Source of the DNA: Caloranaerobacter ferrireducens
GTDB taxonomy: Bacteria; Bacillota; Clostridia; Tissierellales; Thermohalobacteraceae
DNA: 64,000 bases
Assembly: GCF_001730685.1 (NCBI RefSeq)
Contig: NZ_MDJR01000001.1
Span: forward strand, 124,001 to 188,000
Reading direction: 5' to 3'
Each line of letters begins with the position of its first letter. Position 1 is the first letter of the stretch. A model generated the notes under the pieces. It searched no databases, was not told the origin of the DNA, and was given only the letters and a program-made list of their open reading frames with translations. Made by a program: the position numbers and the translations under genes. This document shows positions 35,308 to 42,058 of the stretch, in pieces.

Positions 35308-35902
35308 ATTGAGGGTACAAAATAAGCCTAATGGAGCAGATGGTGATAAAATAGTTAGAACTATTGAAGGGCATGCAGCAGTATTTAATCAGTGGAGTGA
35401 AACATTAGGTGGATTTTTCCCATATAAAGAAAGGGTACTTCCCGGAGCTTTTAAAGATTCAATAGAAAAGGATGATATAAGAGCACTTTTTAACCACAAT
35501 CCCGACTATGTTCTTGGTAGAAATAAATCGGGAACTTTACATCTTGAAGAAGATGAAAAAGGGTTAAAGGTTATAATTTATCCACCAGATACCCAGTGGG
35601 CAAGGGATTTGATGGTATCGATAGAAAGGGGAGATATATCCCAAATGTCCTTTGGTTTCATTGTAGAATCGGACCGATGGGGACTTGAAGATGGGGTAGA
35701 TGTAAGAGAACTTCAGAAAGTTAAGCTTTTTGATGTATCACCAGTAACTTATCCTGCTTATTCTCAAACAGATGTAGGAGTTAGAAGTATGGATGAGATT
35801 TTTAAGAAGCACCGGGAAGATGAAAGACAGAAAAAAGCTAAACATGCTAAGCAGAAGTTAGATTTATATAAAAGAAAAATTAAATTATTAAGTAAGTATT
35901 AA
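35273..35902 (+). CDS. HK97 family prohead protease
   Basis: 209 residues. It digests scaffold segments of the capsid protein during head maturation. Recognisable are GHAAVFNQWSETLGGF, KERVLPGAFKDSI, ALFNHNPDYVLGR with the catalytic His, and ISQMSFGFIVESDRW with the catalytic Ser. ATG 35273 after GGCGGTGA is preferred to a GTG at 35264 inside that site. It overlaps the end of the portal gene. Confidence 0.92.
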   Translation: MKLERRTVNLTELRVQNKPNGADGDKIVRTIEGHAAVFNQWSETLGGFFPYKERVLPGAFKDSIEKDDIRALFNHNPDYVLGRNKSGTLHLEEDEKGLKVIIYPPDTQWARDLMVSIERGDISQMSFGFIVESDRWGLEDGVDVRELQKVKLFDVSPVTYPAYSQTDVGVRSMDEIFKKHREDERQKKAKHAKQKLDLYKRKIKLLSKY

Positions 35903-35904
35903 GG

Positions 35905-35940
35905 CACTTTCTTAAGGAAATGCAGAAGGTGCTATTTTTA
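35905..35940 (+). terminator. Hairpin between protease and capsid genes
   Basis: GCACTTTCT and AGAAGGTGC pair (one G-U) over an 11-nt loop, followed by TATTTTTAT. It may partly terminate or act as an mRNA-processing or stabilising hairpin ahead of the highly expressed capsid gene. Confidence 0.55.
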
Positions 35941-35972
35941 TACCCAAAAAACAAAGAAATGGAGTGATTTAT

Positions 35973-37277
35973 TTGAAAAATATAGCTGAAATGAAGCAAA
36001 AAAGAGCAGAGCTCATTAGACAGGCAAGGAGTATTCTCGATACAGTAGAAAAGGAAAACAGAACATTAACAGATGAAGAAGAACATAAGCTTAAGGATTT
36101 AAATGCAGAAATTGATAGAAGGCAAACAGAAATTGAGTTTGAAGAAAGACAGCAAAGGTTAGAAGCAGAGCTTAGGACAAGGGATTCTGAACCTGTTCGC
36201 TCTGAACCTCAAAATTCAAATTTATCAGGAAATGAAGGTATATTTAGAAGCTTTGGTGAGCAGATGATGGCAGTTTACAGGGCTGCATGCCCTAATGCAA
36301 AAGTTGATCCAAGGCTCACAACTAGAGCTGCTTCAGGACTTTCAGAAAGCTTGCCAAGTGATGGCGGCTTTTTAGTCCAGCAGGATTTTGTTGGAGAGCT
36401 TCTAAAAAGAGCATATAATACTGGAGTTATTGCTTCAAAATGTAGAAAAATACCGCTTAGTACAAACTCTAATGGCCTTAAAATCAACGCTATTGATGAA
36501 ACATCAAGGGCTAATGGATCAAGATGGGGAGGTATACAAACTTACTGGGAGAATGAAGCAGACCAGCTTATAGGTTCTAGACCTAAATTTAGAGTAATGG
36601 ATTTAAGTCTTAAAAAGCTTACGGGCCTTTGCTATGTAACAGATGAGCTTTTAACTGATGCAGCAGCTCTTGAATCTGTACTTATGCAGGGATTTGCTGA
36701 AGAGTTTGGCTTTAAAATTGACGATGCCATAATTAATGGAAATGGTGCAGGACAGCCTCTAGGTATTTTAAATTCTGGTGCTCTTGTAAAAGTAGCAAAA
36801 GAAACTGGTCAAGCTGCAAAAACTATCACTGTTGAAAACATTGTAAAGATGTGGTCTAGAATGTGGGGGAGAAGCAGACAAAATGCCGTATGGCTTATAA
36901 ATCAAGATGTAGAACCTATGCTTTATACAATGTCACTAAAAATTGGAGATGGTGGTGTGCCAGTTTATATGCCAGCTAATGGTCTTGCAGACAAGCCTTA
37001 CAGTACACTATTTGGAAGACCTGTTATACCTATAGAGCAGTGCAGCAGTTTAGGAAGCTTAGGAGATATTATACTTGCTGATTTTAGTCAGTACCTTCTA
37101 ATAGATAAAGGCGGCATTAATGCAGCTTCATCTATACATGTAAGATTCCTTTATGATGAGAGTGTATTTAGATTTATCTACAGAGTAGATGGTCAGCCTA
37201 TTTGGAATAAGACTCTTTTACCATATAAAGGAAGCAGTAGTTTATCACCTTTTGTAGCCTTAGCAGATAGAAAATAA
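35973..37277 (+). CDS. Major capsid protein, HK97 fold
   Basis: 434 residues. The N-terminal ~105 residues are a charged coiled coil (KQKRAELIRQARSILDTVE) that acts as the scaffold and is removed by the protease. The mature part starts near GLSESLPSDGGFLVQQDF and includes DELLTDAAALES, GNGAGQPLGIL and PVIPIEQCSSLGSLGD. TTG 35973 follows GGAGTGAT; the GTG at 35964 lies within that site. It is flanked by hairpins that may tune its level. Confidence 0.93.
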   Translation: MKNIAEMKQKRAELIRQARSILDTVEKENRTLTDEEEHKLKDLNAEIDRRQTEIEFEERQQRLEAELRTRDSEPVRSEPQNSNLSGNEGIFRSFGEQMMAVYRAACPNAKVDPRLTTRAASGLSESLPSDGGFLVQQDFVGELLKRAYNTGVIASKCRKIPLSTNSNGLKINAIDETSRANGSRWGGIQTYWENEADQLIGSRPKFRVMDLSLKKLTGLCYVTDELLTDAAALESVLMQGFAEEFGFKIDDAIINGNGAGQPLGILNSGALVKVAKETGQAAKTITVENIVKMWSRMWGRSRQNAVWLINQDVEPMLYTMSLKIGDGGVPVYMPANGLADKPYSTLFGRPVIPIEQCSSLGSLGDIILADFSQYLLIDKGGINAASSIHVRFLYDESVFRFIYRVDGQPIWNKTLLPYKGSSSLSPFVALADRK

Positions 37278-37307
37278 ACAGTAGAAATTTAAAATAGATG
37301 AATAGAC

Positions 37308-37336
37308 AGGGATGGCTTTAATGCTATCCCTTTAAT
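37308..37336 (+). terminator. Hairpin after the capsid gene
   Basis: AGGGATGGC pairs with GCTATCCCT (one G-U) around TTTAAT, followed by TTAATT. The T-run is weak, so it is a partial terminator or a 3' stabiliser of capsid mRNA. Confidence 0.5.
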
Positions 37337-37356
37337 TATGAAATGGAGGAGATACG

Positions 37357-37794
37357 ATGAAAAATACTTTTCATATAATATCGGTATTACCACCTAAAGC
37401 AGATGCTTTTGCTGGAACAGTAACTACAAATGCAGTTGACCTTTCAAACTATAACCATGCAGCCTTTATAATCACCACAGGAATTGGTGATACAGGAACA
37501 TCAACAATAACAGTGGAAGCCTTAAGTGATGAAGTGGGAACAGAAGCTATACCTATTGAATTTAGATATAAAGAAGCACTATCAGGAGATAATTTTTCAG
37601 ATTACATTCTAGCAGATACTTCAGGTTTTACTACCACTGTTGGGGAAAATAAAACTTATATTATTGAAGTTGATGATAGAAGTCTAGCAAAATTAGAATA
37701 TAAATTTGTAAGAATAAAGGCTGTTGAAGTAGTAGATGCACCAGTAGAAGGAAGTATAGTTGCAATTTTGACTGGTGCAAGGTACAGTGATTAG
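37357..37794 (+). CDS. Phage head decoration-like protein
   Basis: 145 residues, beta-rich (HAAFIITTGIGDTGTSTITV and TYIIEVDDRSLAKLEYKF), with no membrane or catalytic signature. Proteins of this kind directly after the capsid gene are usually small head-surface or stabilising proteins. AATGGAGG precedes the ATG. The family name is not recognised. Confidence 0.6.
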   Translation: MKNTFHIISVLPPKADAFAGTVTTNAVDLSNYNHAAFIITTGIGDTGTSTITVEALSDEVGTEAIPIEFRYKEALSGDNFSDYILADTSGFTTTVGENKTYIIEVDDRSLAKLEYKFVRIKAVEVVDAPVEGSIVAILTGARYSD

Positions 37795-37796
37795 TT

Positions 37797-38357
37797 ATGG
37801 ATGTAAAAATAATAGAAGAAATAGGGCCAGATATTGTAACTCTTGAAGAAGTAAAAGGGCATCTTCGATTAGAGCATAGTGATGAAGATGCTTATATTAC
37901 TTCTCTCATAAAAGTAGCAACTGAATACTGTGAGAATTTTACCGGCAGATTCATAAAGCAAAAAACTGTAGAGATTATACTAGATAATTTTCCTAATAAA
38001 GTTTTAAAATTGCCTATTACATCTGTAATTGATATCAATAGTATTTACTATACTAATTCAAAGGGTGAAGAAGTCCATATAGAACCCTCAAATTATGTGA
38101 AAGTACTAGGAACAGAGCCACCAATTGTAGTTCATAAAGATATATGGCCAAAGGATGTAATAAATATTCCGGGGAAAGTAAGGGTAGAAGTTAAAGTAGG
38201 TTATGAAACAGTACCTCAGAGTATTAAGCAGGCGATACTTCTTCTTTGTAGTCATTTTAATGAAAATAGAGAGGCAGTAAATAAGAAAGGGGAGTTTAAA
38301 GAGCTTCCTTTTTCTATTTCTGCCCTTCTTTACCCATACAAGGTTTTTAGGTGGTGA
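37797..38357 (+). CDS. Head-tail connector protein, gp6-like
   Basis: 186 residues with the conserved N-terminus VTLEEVKGHLRLEHSDEDAY and helix LIKVATEYCENFTGR, then INIPGKVRVEVKVGY near the end. This is the Phage_connect_1 / HK97 gp6 type connector that sits below the portal. It starts 2 nt after the previous stop. Confidence 0.87.
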   Translation: MDVKIIEEIGPDIVTLEEVKGHLRLEHSDEDAYITSLIKVATEYCENFTGRFIKQKTVEIILDNFPNKVLKLPITSVIDINSIYYTNSKGEEVHIEPSNYVKVLGTEPPIVVHKDIWPKDVINIPGKVRVEVKVGYETVPQSIKQAILLLCSHFNENREAVNKKGEFKELPFSISALLYPYKVFRW

Positions 38358-38361
38358 TGTT

Positions 38362-38694
38362 ATGAATATAGGTGAATTTAAACACAGAATAACCCTTCAG
38401 ATACTAACCACATCAATTAACGATAATGGTTTCGAAGTAAAAACTTGGGAGCCTTTTAAGACTGTATGGGCAAAAGTAGAGAATCTTCATGGAAGAGAAT
38501 ACTTTACTGCTGCACAGGTAAAGGCAGAAAAAACAGTAAAGTTTACTATAAGGTATCTTGAAGGGTTAGATGAAACTATGAGAATTTCTTTTAAAGGAAA
38601 ATTCTACAACATCACTGCTATTGACAACATAAAATATCAAAACAGATTTATAGAAATCAAAGCCTTAGAAATAGAAGGTGATACAGATAGCTAG
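38362..38694 (+). CDS. Phage head closure (head-tail adaptor) protein
   Basis: 110 residues starting NIGEFKHRITLQ, then KTVWAKVENLHGREYF, typical of the SPP1 gp16-like head-tail joining family. It closes the connector after packaging. AGGTGGTGA precedes the ATG. Confidence 0.87.
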   Translation: MNIGEFKHRITLQILTTSINDNGFEVKTWEPFKTVWAKVENLHGREYFTAAQVKAEKTVKFTIRYLEGLDETMRISFKGKFYNITAIDNIKYQNRFIEIKALEIEGDTDS

Positions 38695-38695
38695 A

Positions 38696-39088
38696 ATGAC
38701 ACTTGAAGGTATGCAGGAACTAATCGATAAAGTAAACAAACTAGGGAAGCAGGGAGAAAGTATAAAGAAGAAAGCTCTTGATAAGGCTTCAGCCTTAGTA
38801 AAAGATACAATGGAGAAAAAGGCACCCAGATCAAAGCTTAACAAAAAGCATATGGCTGATAACATAAATACTTCTGATATTCTGAAGAAAAATGGTGTTG
38901 ATTATATTGAAATAGGTCCGAGTAAAGGGGATAACTCTGAATTTTTTTATTCAAAGTTCTCTGAATTCGGTACGAGTAAGCAACCGGCACAACATTGGGC
39001 AGAAAAATCTGTACTTGAAAATAAAAAGAAAATAAACGACATTATTGCAGAAGAACTTATGAGGGGGCTTGAGGAGATTGATAAATAA
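38696..39088 (+). CDS. HK97 gp10-like tail completion protein
   Basis: 130 residues from the ATG at 38696 (MTLEGMQELIDKVNKLGKQG); a GTG at 38678 would add six residues and overlap the preceding gene. Later segments KKAPRSKLNKKHMADNI and EFGTSKQPAQHW match the HK97-gp10 family of tail terminator or completion proteins. The start choice is uncertain because the GAAGGTGAT site is 13 nt from this ATG. Confidence 0.85.
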   Translation: MTLEGMQELIDKVNKLGKQGESIKKKALDKASALVKDTMEKKAPRSKLNKKHMADNINTSDILKKNGVDYIEIGPSKGDNSEFFYSKFSEFGTSKQPAQHWAEKSVLENKKKINDIIAEELMRGLEEIDK

Positions 39089-39413
39089 AATAATTATTGA
39101 TGCTTTAAAACCCTTAAGTATCCCTGTCTCTTTTCAAAGATATACTGGAAAAGCAAAAACGTATATAACATTTCATGAGTATTTTACAAGTGGAGAAGAG
39201 TATGAAGATGATTTTGAATTCTATACAGGCCACTATATTCAAGTCGATGTATGGTCAAAAGAGGATTATACAGATATTGTTAAGGAAGTTAAAGGTAAAC
39301 TACAGAATATAGGATTTAAACGGCTTAATGAAGCTGATTTATATGAACCAGATACGGGGATATATCATAAAGCACTAAGATTTTTTTATTTAGAAGAGAA
39401 GGAGGAAGGTTAA
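39069..39413 (+). CDS. Phage minor tail protein, gp11/tail terminator-like
   Basis: About 114 residues with PLSIPVSFQRYTGKAKTYITF and YTGHYIQVDVWSKEDYTDI, the pattern of small tail-tube terminator proteins (TP901/HK97 gp11 type). It overlaps the preceding gene; the start is a TTG and could be 39069 or 39078. It ends one base into the major tail gene. Confidence 0.8.
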   Translation: MRRLINKIIIDALKPLSIPVSFQRYTGKAKTYITFHEYFTSGEEYEDDFEFYTGHYIQVDVWSKEDYTDIVKEVKGKLQNIGFKRLNEADLYEPDTGIYHKALRFFYLEEKEEG

Positions 39414-39985
39414 TGGCAAGACAAATAGGACTTAAAGATATTCATATAGCAGTACTTACCCAGGATGATAATACAGGAGTGACTTATGATACACCGATTA
39501 AACTTGAAAGGGCCATAAGTGCAAGGTTATCTCCTAAGGTTAGTTCAGAGAATATTTATTCTGATGATACTGTAGAAGATGTCATTACTGCTTTTGAAGG
39601 CGTAGATGTAGAAATAGAAATAAATCAGCTTTCTCTTGAAAGTAGGGCAAAGCTACAAGGTGCAAAGGTAGTAAAGGGAGTACTTATAGAAAGCAAGGAA
39701 GATATCCCTCCAACATTAGCACTTGGCTTTAAATCAAAGAAAAATAATGGAAAATACCGATATGTGTGGCTTCTTAAGGGTAAGTTTGAACTGGCGTCAG
39801 ATGAATATGATACTGAAGGTGAAAAGCCGCAGCCAAAGAGTGCAAAGATTAAAGGAACTTTCTTTGCAAGGGACTATGATGGAAACTATAGGTTTATTGC
39901 TGATGAAGATCAGGCAGGTATTGACCAGACAATTATTGATGGATGGTTTACAGCAGTTCCTGATGAGCCAGTTGAAACCTCATAG
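39413..39985 (+). CDS. Phage major tail protein
   Basis: 190 residues forming the tail tube: DIHIAVLTQDDNTGVTYDTP, AFEGVDVEIEINQLSLES and RYVWLLKGKFELASDEYDTEG are characteristic of the TP901-1 type major tail protein. GGAGGAAGG precedes the ATG. The tail chaperone gene that should follow is displaced by 1.5 kb of inserted cargo. Confidence 0.9.
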   Translation: MARQIGLKDIHIAVLTQDDNTGVTYDTPIKLERAISARLSPKVSSENIYSDDTVEDVITAFEGVDVEIEINQLSLESRAKLQGAKVVKGVLIESKEDIPPTLALGFKSKKNNGKYRYVWLLKGKFELASDEYDTEGEKPQPKSAKIKGTFFARDYDGNYRFIADEDQAGIDQTIIDGWFTAVPDEPVETS

Positions 39986-39993
39986 ACTATGCA

Positions 39994-40022
39994 TTGATAC
40001 AGATCAGGGGTTTTAGTATAAT
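39994..40022 (+). promoter_or_regulatory. Promoter of the nuclease / glycosylase-like cassette
   Basis: TTGATA (39994-39999) and a perfect TATAAT (40017-40022) with exactly 17 nt between, immediately after the major tail gene stop. This is among the best SigA-type promoters in the window and is out of place in a late tail operon. Confidence 0.75.
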
Positions 40023-40059
40023 TTAGTATATAATTGCTATTAAGTGGAGGATATACGAT

Positions 40060-40692
40060 ATGAATAATTATAAAATAACTCCTGAGTCCTTTGTCTCTAA
40101 AGTAATAGAGTTATATAGACAAGCAAGAAAAGCTAAAGTTAATAATAGTAGAGTTAAACGAGGGAGAAGCCATAATATTTCAAGTCATGTAGAAGATGTA
40201 TTTGCTGAGTTTCTAGCTGAAAACTTAGGAAAATATACTTACCTTGTAGATCAACCAATTACTGTTGAGGGTCAGAAAAATCCTATCTACCCTGACATTG
40301 TATTAGTAGAAGATAATAAAATAATAAATTTTTTAGACTTAAAAATGGATCTAGGATGGAATCGAAATGGATTTATTAACTTTTGTAATAAAAAGGAAAC
40401 TTTAATTTCAGATATAAGAAATAAAAGTTGTCGATTAAAGGATGGTATAACTAAAGAAATTAAATCGTTTGAGATAGATGAGAATGTAAAATATCATATT
40501 GTAATAATAAGTGATACTAATATTCCTAAAAAACAGATGAAAGTGAATATTGAAGGTGTTAATAGTTTAAGTAATGTTTGTGTTTATTTGCTTACATCTA
40601 ATCAACATCCTAATACCTATGATGAAAGTAAACTTAGGGATATAAAAATAAATAGAGATCAATTTGATAAACTTATAAATAGTTTAATATAA
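40060..40692 (+). CDS. Predicted PD-(D/E)XK nuclease, cargo gene
   Basis: 210 residues. A nuclease core is visible: Glu45 in SHVEDVFAEFLAE, Asp79 in NPIYPDIVLVED and Asp93-Leu-Lys95 in INFLDLKMDLGW, i.e. E ... PD ... DxK at the usual spacing. This is the layout of type II-like restriction nucleases. GGAGG lies before the ATG. No methyltransferase is adjacent; its partner is the glycosylase-fold gene 25 nt downstream. It lies between tail genes, has its own promoter and is much more AT-rich than its neighbours, so it was acquired separately. Confidence 0.7.
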   Translation: MNNYKITPESFVSKVIELYRQARKAKVNNSRVKRGRSHNISSHVEDVFAEFLAENLGKYTYLVDQPITVEGQKNPIYPDIVLVEDNKIINFLDLKMDLGWNRNGFINFCNKKETLISDIRNKSCRLKDGITKEIKSFEIDENVKYHIVIISDTNIPKKQMKVNIEGVNSLSNVCVYLLTSNQHPNTYDESKLRDIKINRDQFDKLINSLI

Positions 40693-40716
40693 CATTTTTA
40701 TTTGGAGGAATTGTAA

Positions 40717-41370
40717 ATGGGGGTAATTACAAATAATGAAAATAAGCTGTTTAAATTGTGGTCTCAAAATAGACCAGGATTTGTTTCGGATGGTGTAGTG
40801 TGTGAAGATAGTTATATATCCGCTAAAATAAAGATAGTATATATTTTAAAAGAAGTAAATGATATCGATGGAGGTAATTGGGACTTAAGAGAATTTGTTA
40901 GGAATGGAGCTAGAGCAAATACATGGAATAATATAACACGTTGGACGTTAGGAATAATAAATATTGATAAAGAATTATGTTGGGATGAAATTGAAAATAT
41001 TACCATAGAACAGAGAAAAAAATATTTAAAATCTATTTGTGTTATTAACTTAAAAAAGACACCAGGAAATTATGTTTGTAATGAAGATGAGCTTTGTAGA
41101 ATTGCAAAAGAAGATAAGTTATATTTAAAAAAGCAGATTTCATTATATGATCCAGATTTAATAATATGTTGCGGGACAAGCGACATATATCACTCTATTT
41201 TTAATGAACCTGTAGAGTGGAAGAGAACAAATAGAGGGATTTGGTATTATGAGTATAAAAAAGATAAATATTTAATATCATATCTACACCCAGAAGCTAG
41301 AGTTAGGGACAATCTATTATTTTATGGTTTAATCGATGCAATTAAGGAGATAAAAGGAATAGAGAAATAG
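40717..41370 (+). CDS. Uracil-DNA glycosylase superfamily-like protein, cargo gene
   Basis: 217 residues. KIVYILKEVNDIDGGNWDL near the N-terminus, CVINLKKTPGN in the middle, DPDLIICCGTSDIY and the late SYLHPEARVRDN follow the order of a UDG-like fold (substrate-binding strand, central strand, C-terminal His loop). The classical GEAPG motif is absent, so base specificity is unknown and it may act on modified bases. GGAGG precedes the ATG. With the nuclease upstream it could form a glycosylase-nuclease pair attacking modified or invading DNA; this pairing is an inference. Confidence 0.5.
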   Translation: MGVITNNENKLFKLWSQNRPGFVSDGVVCEDSYISAKIKIVYILKEVNDIDGGNWDLREFVRNGARANTWNNITRWTLGIINIDKELCWDEIENITIEQRKKYLKSICVINLKKTPGNYVCNEDELCRIAKEDKLYLKKQISLYDPDLIICCGTSDIYHSIFNEPVEWKRTNRGIWYYEYKKDKYLISYLHPEARVRDNLLFYGLIDAIKEIKGIEK

Positions 41371-41467
41371 AATGTTTTGATTACATCATTTAAACTTATA
41401 AAAGTAATTAATTTTAAGATTATAAAAAATTATAATCGAGATTAATTGCAAAGTAATAATAAGATTT

Positions 41468-41505
41468 AAAAGGGATTTACTTTAAAGGTAAGTCCTTTTT
41501 TATTT
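41468..41505 (+). terminator. Terminator closing the nuclease / glycosylase cassette
   Basis: AAAAGGGATTTAC pairs imperfectly with GGTAAGTCCTTTT around TTTAAA, followed by further T residues. It ends the inserted transcription unit 20 nt before the tail chaperone ribosome site. Confidence 0.8.
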
Positions 41506-41525
41506 TATAATTGGAGGGATTAATA

Positions 41526-41852
41526 TTGAAAGCATCAGAACTTAAAAATAAAGGAATAAAATTTACCTTAGGTAATAAAGAATATGAGCTAAAACTTAAC
41601 ATGAATACCTTTTGTGAACTAGAAGAAATCTATGGGGATATCAATAAAGCCTTTGATGATTTACAGAACATGAAGATAAAAGCTATTAGAGCTTTAATTT
41701 ATGCAGCAATAAAAGCGCAGGAAGAAGATATAACCTTAAAGGAAGTAGGAGAGAGGCTGGGGTTAAAGGATTTAGAACGACTTTCAGCTGCTATTAATAA
41801 GGTACTAGACAGTTCTATGCCTGAACAAGATGAAAATATGGGGGAAATATAG
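41526..41852 (+). CDS. Tail assembly chaperone (gpG-like)
   Basis: 108 residues from TTG 41526 (GGAGGGAT upstream). KFTLGNKEYELKLNMNTFCEL, then DLQNMKIKAIRALIYAA and a C-terminal SSMPEQDEN are typical of gpG-like chaperones that coat the tape measure during tail assembly. A -1 frameshift near its end should fuse it to the downstream extension at 41834-42043. Confidence 0.85.
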   Translation: MKASELKNKGIKFTLGNKEYELKLNMNTFCELEEIYGDINKAFDDLQNMKIKAIRALIYAAIKAQEEDITLKEVGERLGLKDLERLSAAINKVLDSSMPEQDENMGEI

Positions 41853-42043
41853 GCCACTCGAATCCTGGAAGTTGGGATTGGGAGTGGCTTTATTATTTAG
41901 CTACAAACTTACTTAAAATGACGGAAGAGCAGTTTTGGGAAAGTACTCCTAAAAAGCTTCAGGCCCTTTATAGAGTGTATAAAAAAGTAAATGGCATAGA
42001 AGATGAGGATGAGTTTGACTACATAGATAACGTGCTGTTTTAA
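41834..42043 (+). CDS. -1 frameshift extension of the tail chaperone (gpGT-like)
   Basis: Open frame in the -1 register relative to the chaperone, beginning after a stop at 41831 and containing SWDWEWLYYLATNLLKMTEEQFW and later STPKKLQALYRV split around residue 45. WDWxWLYY...M(S/T)EExFW is the hallmark of the T part of chaperone fusions. The overlap before the UAG at 41850 contains GGGGG then AAA, a plausible slippery tract. It has no ribosome site of its own. The extended protein would recruit the tape measure and tail tube. Confidence 0.75.
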   Translation, partial: KYGGNIGHSNPGSWDWEWLYYLATNLLKMTEEQFWESTPKKLQALYRVYKKVNGIEDEDEFDYIDNVLF

Positions 42044-42058
42044 GGGGGGAGGGTAGAG

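Noticed and set aside
40060-41370. Classical type II restriction-modification pair in the tail operon
   Set aside because: The second gene has no SAM-binding or DPPY/PCQ motif, so it is not a methyltransferase.
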